Origin: Fontivivens sp964399735 | GTDB taxonomy: Bacteria > Zhuqueibacterota > Zhuqueibacteria > Residuimicrobiales > Krinioviventaceae | Length of the DNA stretch: 64,000 nucleotides | NCBI GenBank assembly: GCA_964399735.1 | Contig: CAYNSO010000001.1 | Location: forward strand, 1 to 64,000 | Direction of reading: 5' to 3' | Shown here: one piece after another, positions 52,655-60,735 of the stretch | Position numbering within the stretch: position 1 is the stretch's first letter | How the letters are laid out: the number at the start of each line of letters is the position of its first letter | Notes under the pieces: model-generated | Database searches by the model: none | The model's input: only the letters and a program-made list of their open reading frames with translations | Told to the model about the DNA's origin: nothing | Translations under genes and position numbers: made by a program

Positions 52655-53386
52655 ATGCAATTATCAGTTGAAAAAAATCTGATCTTTATGGGTGTTTTGC
52701 TATTTTTATTAGCAATCATTGTAATTCATCCTGCACCGCTCGCGGCACAGGCAAATTTATTGACAATGACCAAAATCAATTCAATGATTCAGGAATATGT
52801 GAGTGCACAGTCCGCTCCGGATGAAACGATTGAAATTGTTATTAAATCTGTACCAACCCGGCTGCCCGAAGCATCCGGTGAATGGCGTGTTTCGTGCCGA
52901 AAAACCGGTAAAATTTCCGGCAAGACTGTTTTTGCCTTGACATCTGACAAAGGCAATGTTAGACCTGTTCAGGTCGTTGCTGAAGTTAAAGTTTTTATGC
53001 CGGTGTATGTATTGAATAAAAGTGTAAACCGTCATCATGTTATTCAGCACAGTGATCTTGATCCTGTGATACAGGAGATAACCTGGCCGTCAACGGAATA
53101 TGCAGTATCAGTTCATGAGGCGGCAGGTAAACGTACCACCCGCCAGATTGCTGCCGGCCGGGCGCTAACTTCTGCCATGCTGGAAACAATACCGGTTGTG
53201 GAACGCGGAGATTATTTATCCATGCATGTTTTGGACAAAAATTTACATGTTGAAATTCCGGTTGTCAGCCATGGGCAAGGATATAACGGGCAGATTATCA
53301 AAGTACGGAATGCTACTACAGATGCTTATTATCTGGCAGAAATTAAAGATAAAAAAACTGTTATTTATAAATCAACCAAGAGATAA
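52655..53386 (+). CDS. flgA: P-ring assembly chaperone FlgA
   Basis: 243 residues. Signal segment FMGVLLFLLAIIVIHPAPLA followed by AQA. The C-terminal SAF-type domain has NRHHVIQHSDLDPVIQEITW, RQIAAGRALTSAMLETIPVV and GQGYNGQIIKVRNATT. FlgA is a periplasmic chaperone that helps FlgI polymerise around the rod. It lies 11 bp after flgG and 2 bp before flgH. Confidence 0.9.
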   Translation: MQLSVEKNLIFMGVLLFLLAIIVIHPAPLAAQANLLTMTKINSMIQEYVSAQSAPDETIEIVIKSVPTRLPEASGEWRVSCRKTGKISGKTVFALTSDKGNVRPVQVVAEVKVFMPVYVLNKSVNRHHVIQHSDLDPVIQEITWPSTEYAVSVHEAAGKRTTRQIAAGRALTSAMLETIPVVERGDYLSMHVLDKNLHVEIPVVSHGQGYNGQIIKVRNATTDAYYLAEIKDKKTVIYKSTKR

Positions 53387-53388
53387 CT

Positions 53389-53979
53389 ATGAAAAAAATG
53401 AATATACTTTTGCTGATTACCGGGCTGTTTGCTGCCATTTGTATTATCAATACAAATCATGCATCGGCTCAATATGTATCAGAATCGCTATTTACAGACC
53501 ACCGGGCACACGCTGTTGGTGATATTGTTACAATTCTTATTGTTGAATATTCCAGCGCAAAAAGTCAAGCTAATAGCATGACTCAAAAAGATACCAAACG
53601 TGGTGTGACAGTTACCGGCGGTAGTGGCGCCAGTACCTACATGCCGATGTTTGGATTAAAAGGAGAGTTTGGCAACAGCTTTGATAATGATTCTGAAACC
53701 TCGCGTAAAGGCAGCCTGACTGGTAAAATAACCGCAACAATAACAGATGTTACGGCAAACGGTAATTTTATCATCAACGGCGAACGTGAAGTAGTTGTTA
53801 ATGGTGAAAAAGAAAAAATGACTGTATCTGGCGTCGTCCGACCGCAAGATATTACCAGCCAGAATACTGTGTTGTCAGTAAATATTGGTGACGCAAAAAT
53901 ATCCTATCAAGGTAGAGGTTTGGTTGAAAACGGACACAAACCCGGTTTTATGACCAGAGTGTTCGGCTGGTTGTTTTAA
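53389..53979 (+). CDS. flgH: Flagellar L-ring protein FlgH, apparently not a lipoprotein
   Basis: 196 residues. The family core is clear: LFTDHRAHAVGDIVTILIVE, then GSLTGKITATITDVTANGNF and GVVRPQDITSQNTVLSVNIG. The N-terminus has a signal peptide ending HASAQ. The only nearby Cys (residue 18, in FAAIC) has Ile at -1, which does not fit a lipobox. Ordinary FlgH is a lipoprotein anchored in the outer membrane, so anchoring here may differ. It forms the L-ring around the rod and implies an outer membrane. Confidence 0.92.
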   Translation: MKKMNILLLITGLFAAICIINTNHASAQYVSESLFTDHRAHAVGDIVTILIVEYSSAKSQANSMTQKDTKRGVTVTGGSGASTYMPMFGLKGEFGNSFDNDSETSRKGSLTGKITATITDVTANGNFIINGEREVVVNGEKEKMTVSGVVRPQDITSQNTVLSVNIGDAKISYQGRGLVENGHKPGFMTRVFGWLF

Positions 53980-54008
53980 GTAATACTTTAAAGGTATGGA
54001 GTTGCTGA

Positions 54009-55136
54009 ATGACAAGATATAATACATACATAAGCGGAATTTATCATCGACTAACTGTTGTGATATTACTGATATTGTTCGGTATTCCTGCCCTGGTTTA
54101 CCCGGCGAGAATTAAAGATTTGGTAAATATAAGAGGTTTGCAGGATCAGCAGTTAATCGGTTACAGCCTGGTAACCGGTTTGGACAGAACCGGCGATACG
54201 CGTCGTGCTCTGATGACAGTCCAGGCGGTGCGGAATATGATGACAAAATTTGGAATGAATTTGCCTGATGAAAATATGAATTTGCGCAATGTAGCATCGG
54301 TGATGGTTATTGCCAAAGTATCGCCATTTGCGCAAAGCGGCAGCCAGGTGGATGTTATTGTTTCGTCGCTGGGCGATGCAACCAGTCTGGAAGGCGGCAC
54401 ATTGCTGCCAACTCCGCTTTTCGCATCAAACAAGCAGGTTGTCGCAACGGCCCAGGGACCAGTAAGTATTGGCGGTTTTAATATTGAAACCGAAGGTGGT
54501 GAAAAGTATCGGAAAAATTATGCGCTTGCCGGTCGGGTTCCTAATGGCGCTATTATGACCCAGGATGCCAATATCAGTTTTAACAATGTAACCGGACTTG
54601 ATTTATTGTTACGGGAACCAGATTTTACATCGGCGGTACGAATTGCCGAAGCGATTAATAATGAATTGGGAACAACCGCCGCCAAAGCTGTAGATCCGGG
54701 GCGGGTTGAATTGAGCATTGCCGACGCCTCGCAAGTGGTAACGACAATTGCGCGTATTGAAGTCCTTGACGTTAATGCAGATCAACAGGCACGAGTTGTA
54801 ATTAATGAAAGAACCGGCACGGTTGTAGTTGGAAATAATGTAAAACTTGCACCGGTAGCGGTAGCGCATGGTAATTTAACGATTCGAGTTTCTTCCCAGC
54901 CAATCATTTCGCAACCGAACGCTTTTTCCGGCGGTACTACTGTTGTTGTTCCGCAAACACAAACAAATGTAATTGAAGAAGGCGCAGGGACAGTCGCAGT
55001 ATTGAACAATATGGCCAGTGTAAATGATCTTGCCGCCATGTTGAATAATTTACAGGTAACGCCCCGCGATATAATCGCAATTTTTCAGGCTTTAAAAACT
55101 GCGGGCGCTTTGCAGGCTGAATTGGTTATTATGTAA
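54009..55136 (+). CDS. flgI: Flagellar P-ring protein FlgI
   Basis: 375 residues. Signal segment VVILLILFGIPALVYPARIK. Family motifs include RIKDLVNIRGLQDQQLIGYS, LVTGLDRTGD, VMVIAKVSPFAQSGSQVDVI and the C-terminal VNDLAAMLNNLQVTPRDIIA. FlgI forms the P-ring in the peptidoglycan layer. It is 29 bp after flgH and 12 bp before flgJ. Confidence 0.95.
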   Translation: MTRYNTYISGIYHRLTVVILLILFGIPALVYPARIKDLVNIRGLQDQQLIGYSLVTGLDRTGDTRRALMTVQAVRNMMTKFGMNLPDENMNLRNVASVMVIAKVSPFAQSGSQVDVIVSSLGDATSLEGGTLLPTPLFASNKQVVATAQGPVSIGGFNIETEGGEKYRKNYALAGRVPNGAIMTQDANISFNNVTGLDLLLREPDFTSAVRIAEAINNELGTTAAKAVDPGRVELSIADASQVVTTIARIEVLDVNADQQARVVINERTGTVVVGNNVKLAPVAVAHGNLTIRVSSQPIISQPNAFSGGTTVVVPQTQTNVIEEGAGTVAVLNNMASVNDLAAMLNNLQVTPRDIIAIFQALKTAGALQAELVIM

Positions 55137-55148
55137 ACGGAATATGCT

Positions 55149-55937
55149 ATGAGTTCCCTGACAATTAACAATGAATACATCCCTGTCGATCCTGCCCGGG
55201 AAAATACCAATAAAGAGCAGGAGTTAAAACGGCTGCGCAAGTCTTGTGCAGATTTTGAATCGCTTTTTATTTCAAAATTATTAAGCAGCATGCGTAGTAC
55301 AGTGGGTGAATCGACCCTTTTTGGTGACGGTATGGGAGCAGGGATCTATCAAAGTATGTTTGACAGTAAAATTGCTGAAAAAATTGCTGAAAAAGGTGGT
55401 TTTGGAATTGCAGCAATTTTATACAAGCAAATGACCGGTAAGGAGATGGAAAATTCACTGGAAATGGAGCCGGTTTCTATAAAAAAACTGGTCAACAACT
55501 GGTCTTCCAAAGCAAATAGTTCAACTTTTGAACGAGTAGCAAATTTTCATTCGGAAATAAAAGCTGCCGCCGAAAAATATAATGTGCCGTTACCGCTTGT
55601 TTATGGTGTAATTGCTCAGGAATCTGCCGGTAATCCGCAAGTTGTTTCAAGAGCTGGCGCTAAAGGATTGATGCAGTTAATGGATAGCACTGCCAAATAT
55701 TTGGGAGTACATAATTCTTTTAATCCTGCAGAAAATATCAATGGTGGAGTTAAATACCTGCGCGAACAACTCGATCAATTTAATGGAGATACGGAGCTGG
55801 CATTGGCTGCATATAATGCTGGTCCGGCTAATGTAGAAAAGTATGGCGGTATTCCACCTTTTAAAGAAACACAAAATTATATTAAACAAGTACTGAAATA
55901 TGCCGATATATATAATAACAAGTTGGAAAGTATATAA
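55149..55937 (+). CDS. flgJ: Rod-binding protein FlgJ fused to an SLT-type lytic transglycosylase
   Basis: 262 residues. The N-terminal rod-binding domain is at about 25-100 (LRKSCADFESLFISKLLSSM, then KIAEKIAEKGGFGIAAILYK). The C-terminal domain is a lytic transglycosylase: catalytic Glu in VIAQESAGNP, then GAKGLMQLM, NINGGVKYLREQLDQF and LALAAYNAGPANVEKYGGIP. Enteric FlgJ has a glucosaminidase domain instead. It opens the peptidoglycan layer for the growing rod. A sigma-28 promoter for flgN lies within its last 60 bases. Confidence 0.93.
   Translation: MSSLTINNEYIPVDPARENTNKEQELKRLRKSCADFESLFISKLLSSMRSTVGESTLFGDGMGAGIYQSMFDSKIAEKIAEKGGFGIAAILYKQMTGKEMENSLEMEPVSIKKLVNNWSSKANSSTFERVANFHSEIKAAAEKYNVPLPLVYGVIAQESAGNPQVVSRAGAKGLMQLMDSTAKYLGVHNSFNPAENINGGVKYLREQLDQFNGDTELALAAYNAGPANVEKYGGIPPFKETQNYIKQVLKYADIYNNKLESI
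55883..55909 (+). promoter_or_regulatory. Sigma-28 (FliA) promoter of flgN-flgK-flgL, inside the end of flgJ
   Basis: TAAA (55883-55886), 15 bases, GCCGATAT (55902-55909). The core match and spacing are as good as at 50462. It lies 48 bp before flgN, giving late expression of the hook-filament junction proteins and their chaperone. Confidence 0.7.
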
Positions 55938-55956
55938 CGTAAATTAAGAAAGCATT

Positions 55957-56490
55957 ATGTCATCAGTCGTTGAAAACATTTATTATGAACTGGAAGATTC
56001 CTGGGTTGAAGAATTTATAGCGTTAATTCAGGTCGAAGTACGGGCGTATAAGGCTTTATTAAACAAACTGGAAGTGCAGCGCTTTGCTATCATTGATCGT
56101 GATTTGCTGCATATTACCGAATTTAATGAAGACACCGAAGCTTGTATTACTGATGCTAAAGATGCTTCAATAAAACGTTATAATAAAATTAAACAGGTAT
56201 CCGGAAAAATCCGCCCGAGCAAGGAATTATCTTCTATCGAACAGGTAATACCAATTTGCAAGCGGCAATATGCTGACAGGCTGCTGGAACTGCGGGAGAA
56301 TTTAATTGATACACTCAAAAAGATAAAAAGTACAAATCAAATAAATCAGTACCTGTTGGAAAAATCTCTGGAATTTGTAACCCGGAACCTGGAGTTGATC
56401 TATCGTGAAGCCGGCCGTAATGAAAAATATGGACAGGATGGCAAGCTGAACCCGCATAAAGATATATCAACAATGACTCATATTGTTTGA
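55957..56490 (+). CDS. flgN: FlgN-like export chaperone for hook-filament junction proteins
   Basis: 177 residues, all helical and charged: LEDSWVEEFIALIQVEVRAY, then LLNKLEVQRFAIIDRDLLHI and ENLIDTLKKIKSTNQINQYL. Size, composition and position directly before flgK match FlgN, which escorts FlgK and FlgL to the export gate. Sequence conservation in this family is low, so context carries most of the weight. Its stop is just upstream of the flgK start. Confidence 0.78.
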   Translation: MSSVVENIYYELEDSWVEEFIALIQVEVRAYKALLNKLEVQRFAIIDRDLLHITEFNEDTEACITDAKDASIKRYNKIKQVSGKIRPSKELSSIEQVIPICKRQYADRLLELRENLIDTLKKIKSTNQINQYLLEKSLEFVTRNLELIYREAGRNEKYGQDGKLNPHKDISTMTHIV

Positions 56491-56504
56491 AATGGAGAAA
56501 TCTG

Positions 56505-57875
56505 GTGCCAGGTATAAATAACATATTAGAAATTGGAAAAAGTTCATTATATGCTCATCAGACAGCAATAAATATAACCGGTCAAAATATTGCCAATGTT
56601 GAAACAGAAGGGTATTCCCGTAAAGTTGCAGTTTTTTCGCCTTCGATTACACTTTTAGGTGAAAAATTAAATCTTGGTTCAGGCGTTAATATTGCTTCAA
56701 TACAACGAATTCGTGACCGTTATATTGATAACCAGCTTAGTTTTCAGAACCAAACTCTGAGCTACTGGAAAACCATGGATGCAAAACACGAGATTCTTGA
56801 ACAAATTTTTGAAGAACCATCATCAACAGGTCTTGCCACGATTATGAATGATTTTTTCAGTTCCTGGAATGAACTGGCAAACAATCCCGAAAATCCAAGT
56901 ATGCGTGATAATGTTATATACAAAGGCGATGCGCTGGCAAAAAAAATAAACTTTATTGAAGATCGTTTAACCAATTTGCATAGAGAAATTAGCGACGAGA
57001 TCGGTGTTGAGATAAATAAATTTAATGATTATGCGATGCAAATTGTTGAAATCAATCGCAAGCTGGCTTATGTTAACAAGGAAGGCGGAGGTGTCAGCAA
57101 TTTATTGGATGAACGCGATAAGCTACTGGCAAAAATGGATGAGATTGCCGACATCAATGTTACAGAAAATACAGACGGTCAGGTTAATTTGATTCTTAAT
57201 GGTAAAGTGTTTTTACAAAAAGCGCATTTAATCAAGATAGATTCTTCCAAGCTTGATGAAAATCTCGGGCATATTAATTGGGAAGACGGTAGCGTTAGTG
57301 ATCAGGCAAGTGGCGGCAAGTTTGGCGCTTTGATTGAATTACGAGAAGAAATAATCCCGGAAAATTTGCAAAAGCTGGATGAATTGGCTAAAACTATGGT
57401 TGAGAGTGTTAATGATATTCACAAGTCCGGCTATGGTTTGGATGGCAGCACCGGCATCAATTTTTTTGATGAAGCCGGTTTAAACGCGCATAATATTCAC
57501 ATCAATACTCAACTGTTGAGTAATAATGAGTATCTGGCTGCTTCCAGCGATGGCAATGCCGGAGGCGGAACTAATGCGGTTCAGCTTGCCAATCTGCAGG
57601 ATCAATTCACCATGTCTGGCAATACCCTTACATTTACTGATTTTTATGCCAATATGGTAACCGCTGAAGGAAACCGCAGAAAAGAAGCTACTATTTTACT
57701 GGATGGTCAGGAACAATTTGTTAATTCGTTAACTGCATATCAGCAATCCATATCCGGTATTTCTCTTGATGAAGAGATGACTAATCTTATAAAATTTCAA
57801 CGTGGTTACCAGGCCGCTGCCCGGTTAATTACTGTTGCTGATGAAATGTATGAAACAATAATAAATTTGGTTTAA
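56505..57875 (+). CDS. flgK: Hook-filament junction protein FlgK (HAP1)
   Basis: 456 residues from the GTG at 56505, with GGAGA six bases upstream; an earlier TTG overlaps flgN. N-terminal D0 signature LYAHQTAINITGQNIANVET, EGYSRKVAVF, then the helix around IRDRYIDNQLSFQNQTLSYW. C-terminal D0 coil LDEEMTNLIKFQRGYQAAAR. FlgK joins the hook to FlgL and the filament. Followed 25 bp later by flgL. Confidence 0.95.
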   Translation: MPGINNILEIGKSSLYAHQTAINITGQNIANVETEGYSRKVAVFSPSITLLGEKLNLGSGVNIASIQRIRDRYIDNQLSFQNQTLSYWKTMDAKHEILEQIFEEPSSTGLATIMNDFFSSWNELANNPENPSMRDNVIYKGDALAKKINFIEDRLTNLHREISDEIGVEINKFNDYAMQIVEINRKLAYVNKEGGGVSNLLDERDKLLAKMDEIADINVTENTDGQVNLILNGKVFLQKAHLIKIDSSKLDENLGHINWEDGSVSDQASGGKFGALIELREEIIPENLQKLDELAKTMVESVNDIHKSGYGLDGSTGINFFDEAGLNAHNIHINTQLLSNNEYLAASSDGNAGGGTNAVQLANLQDQFTMSGNTLTFTDFYANMVTAEGNRRKEATILLDGQEQFVNSLTAYQQSISGISLDEEMTNLIKFQRGYQAAARLITVADEMYETIINLV

Positions 57876-57900
57876 TTACAAACAAAACCAGGATATTATC

Positions 57901-58797
57901 ATGAGAGTTACTCATAATGTCGAAAGCAGCCAACTGCTCATAAATTTAAACAAGGTAAAAACTCAACGGCAAAAATATTTTAACCAGTTAACATCCGGCA
58001 AACAACTTGAAAAGCCATCGGATGACCCGGCAGGAGCAGCCAAAGTCATTCAGCTGAAAAAAATATTGATGCAAACAGAGAATTATCAAAAAAATATTGA
58101 CGACGCCAAATCCTTTCTAGTAGCAACTGAATCATCTTTGGACGCAGTTGCAGAAAATTTGCAACAAGCAATAACCATTGGTCTGCGCGGTTCTTCTGAT
58201 ACGACCGGCGAAGAAGCACGCAAGCTTCTTGCCGACCAGGTTGGATACATTCTGGATCGCGTTTTGGCTGAAGCAAATCGTCAATATGGCAGTAAATATA
58301 TTTTTGGCGGTACTGCTACAGATCAAGCACCATTTGCACAACAGGATGAAAATACAATTGTAATGACCAATGAAACAGCTATTGAAGGCGCACATATCCG
58401 GGAATTACTAAAAGGCGACCAGGTTCAGGTCAATCTTTCAGGCCGACAAGTTTTTATGGAAGGAACCAATATATTTGATTCATTAATTGATCTGCGCAAC
58501 AGTTTGAACGATAATGATCGCGAACAAATAAAAGCTGCATATATGCAATTGCAAGATGCTGCAACCCAAATTACCAGATATAACAGTGTTGCCGGCCTTC
58601 GTTATGAGCATGTTACCAATGTGGAGCAAACGCTGAAAAGTTATGCATTACAGACGGAAGCATTACGTTCTTCTATTGAAGATGCTGATGTTGCTACTGC
58701 TGCGATCAATTATGAATCCCTTGAAACAATATATCAGGCTAATTTGCGATATGGAGCGAATATTTTACAATATAGTATTTTAGATTATCTTGCCTAG
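57901..58797 (+). CDS. flgL: Hook-filament junction protein FlgL (HAP3)
   Basis: 298 residues. Flagellin-like N-terminus: MRVTHNVESSQLLINLNKVK, then YFNQLTSGKQLEKPSDDPAG. The C-terminal coil is SIEDADVATAAINYESLETI, followed by a YQANLRYGANILQYSILDYL end. FlgL is the adaptor between FlgK and the filament. The flagellin gene itself is not within the window. Confidence 0.94.
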   Translation: MRVTHNVESSQLLINLNKVKTQRQKYFNQLTSGKQLEKPSDDPAGAAKVIQLKKILMQTENYQKNIDDAKSFLVATESSLDAVAENLQQAITIGLRGSSDTTGEEARKLLADQVGYILDRVLAEANRQYGSKYIFGGTATDQAPFAQQDENTIVMTNETAIEGAHIRELLKGDQVQVNLSGRQVFMEGTNIFDSLIDLRNSLNDNDREQIKAAYMQLQDAATQITRYNSVAGLRYEHVTNVEQTLKSYALQTEALRSSIEDADVATAAINYESLETIYQANLRYGANILQYSILDYLA

Positions 58798-58839
58798 TAA
58801 TATGATGCTCGTAAACAGGTTAATGGAGAACAAGTATAC

Positions 58840-59301
58840 ATGTCCGATACGATAACTATAGATCAAAAGACAATAAATACGAACGTCTTTGGTGAAATAA
58901 CCTATAAGGAACAAGATATTATTCTATTCCCTGAAGGTATAATTGGTTTTGAAGATAAATCAAAGTTTATTATTTATACCAAAGATGGATATGAACCATT
59001 TCAATGGTTGATCTGTATTAGCGACGCCTCAATATTTTTACCGATAATTGATCCATACCTGGTGATGCCGGATTATCATGTTACTACCAATAATGGAGAA
59101 TTACAAAGTATTGGACTGGATAATGTCAATTCCGGTAAGGTTTATTCAATTGTCACCGTCGGCACGGATGTTCATCAGGTAACGACCAATCTGCGCGGTC
59201 CAATTATTATTAATGTTAACCGTAATTTGGGCAAACAAATTATTTTAAGCGAAAGTGAGTATTCGTTAAAACAACCCATGTTGGCAGGAAGCCAAAATTA
59301 A
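58840..59301 (+). CDS. fliW: Flagellar assembly factor FliW
   Basis: 153 residues. The FliW core is IILFPEGIIGFEDKSKFIIY, then PFQWLICISDASIFLPIIDP and TNLRGPIIINVNRNLGKQII. FliW binds flagellin and, when free, inhibits CsrA; flagellin secretion releases it. It sits 27 bp before csrA, the standard pairing. The expected partner flagellin gene lies outside the window. Confidence 0.95.
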   Translation: MSDTITIDQKTINTNVFGEITYKEQDIILFPEGIIGFEDKSKFIIYTKDGYEPFQWLICISDASIFLPIIDPYLVMPDYHVTTNNGELQSIGLDNVNSGKVYSIVTVGTDVHQVTTNLRGPIIINVNRNLGKQIILSESEYSLKQPMLAGSQN

Positions 59302-59328
59302 AAAATTTATTGCTAAGGAAAGCATATT

Positions 59329-59574
59329 ATGTTGATTTTGACGAGGAAGCGTGGGGAGGGGATTGCCATTGGCAATGAAATCCGAATTTCAATTTTGGAA
59401 ATTCACGGAAAAAGTATCCGTCTTGGCATTCAAGCGCCAAAACATATACCTGTTCATCGTGAAGAAATATATATCAAAGTTCAAGAGCAGAACCGGATAG
59501 CGGCAAGTGAAAGTATGAAAGTTGATTATTCTTCACTGGCATTGTCTCTGCAACAACATGGAAAAAAACCATAA
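59329..59574 (+). CDS. csrA: RNA-binding post-transcriptional regulator CsrA
   Basis: 81 residues. Canonical start MLILTRKRGEGIAIGNEIRI, then GKSIRLGIQAPKHIPVHREE with the RNA-contacting Arg near 44. The C-terminal tail of about 20 residues is longer than in E. coli. CsrA blocks translation of flagellin and other mRNAs by binding GGA motifs at ribosome-binding sites, and FliW antagonises it. The C-terminal extension is the region that binds FliW in Bacillus, so the pairing fits. Confidence 0.96.
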   Translation: MLILTRKRGEGIAIGNEIRISILEIHGKSIRLGIQAPKHIPVHREEIYIKVQEQNRIAASESMKVDYSSLALSLQQHGKKP

Positions 59575-59596
59575 TAGACTTTTTGAGGATATCGAC

Positions 59597-60679
59597 ATGA
59601 ACAAAGACAATGTTATAAATTATAGAACCAGGAATTCAACAACTGACGCTACCGATTCCAATTCTTATATGCAACCGGTGTTTGATCATATCAAAGCAAG
59701 CCGGTTAGATGATGCCCTGGCTTGTCTTGAACAATTTTTAACTGATGGAACTGGCGTAAAAAGTGATGTTCTCTGCCAGATGGGTGTTGTGTTGATAATG
59801 AAAAATGATGACCTTAAAGCCGAAGATATGTTACTTCAAGCAGTTAAATCTGATCCAACGCCGGCAGAAGGGTTCTTTAATCTTGGTTTGCTTTACAAAA
59901 AACAGGGTTTTTTCAACAAGGCGCTTCCCTTTTTCAAAGAATTTATTTTGTTAAACGGGCACGATGCAGAAACATTTGAACTAATGGGCGATTGCTGCAT
60001 GTCATTAAACAATTTTGATGATGCAATTATATTTTATGATTCTTGCCTTAAAATTAATCCCAAATCTTTAAGCGCGGCTATCAACCTGGCGGAATTGTAT
60101 TTAAAGGCCGGTAAAAATCAACAAGCAATTCAGGCGCTGAAAATAGCTTTGGTCTCGCATCGCGATCAAAAACAATTATATTTTGCTTTGGGCGAAATTC
60201 ATAAATTACAGAATGAATGGGAAAATGCTATTGGAAACTTTCGCAAGGTTGTTTCCCTTGACGATTCCAATGCGCGAGCTTTTTTTGAACTCGGTTATTG
60301 TTGTTATCAACTAAATTTAACCAATCAAGCCATTCCATTACTGTCCAAGGCATATAAACTGGATCCATTATTGACAGATACGCTACTGTACCTGGGCAAA
60401 GCTTATGAGATTAAAAAGAACCGTGATTCCGCAGTTAGTGCATATCGCGAATGGGTTGAAATGGTACGACCGACACAATTTGAAAAAAATGATCCAATGT
60501 ATAAGGAATTCCAACGCGTTTGTCAATACCTTGTCGGTTATTTTACCGAAAAGGGAAATGCAGATCTGGTGCAAAACTTGCAAGGGATTTTAGCAAGCAT
60601 GCATCAGCCTGAACAAAATACAAACCAAATGTCAATATCGTCCGGGAATCAACCATTGAGTCTGCAAATAAACGACTAG
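59597..60679 (+). CDS. TPR-repeat protein
   Basis: 360 residues from the ATG at 59597, with GAGGA seven bases upstream; longer readings start inside csrA. It consists of tetratricopeptide repeats from about 25 to 300: AEGFFNLGLLYKKQGFFNKA, SAAINLAELYLKAGKNQQAI, FFELGYCCYQLNLTNQAIPL. The last 55 residues are polar and flexible. There is no catalytic motif or signal peptide. The next gene also begins with TPRs, so it may act in the same glycosylation or export step. The role is otherwise unknown. Confidence 0.82.
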   Translation: MNKDNVINYRTRNSTTDATDSNSYMQPVFDHIKASRLDDALACLEQFLTDGTGVKSDVLCQMGVVLIMKNDDLKAEDMLLQAVKSDPTPAEGFFNLGLLYKKQGFFNKALPFFKEFILLNGHDAETFELMGDCCMSLNNFDDAIIFYDSCLKINPKSLSAAINLAELYLKAGKNQQAIQALKIALVSHRDQKQLYFALGEIHKLQNEWENAIGNFRKVVSLDDSNARAFFELGYCCYQLNLTNQAIPLLSKAYKLDPLLTDTLLYLGKAYEIKKNRDSAVSAYREWVEMVRPTQFEKNDPMYKEFQRVCQYLVGYFTEKGNADLVQNLQGILASMHQPEQNTNQMSISSGNQPLSLQIND

Positions 60680-60735
60680 TGTAATTCGTTTTAGAAAATT
60701 CCGGCTCATGGAAGGGCTAATAAGGAAAGCACAGG

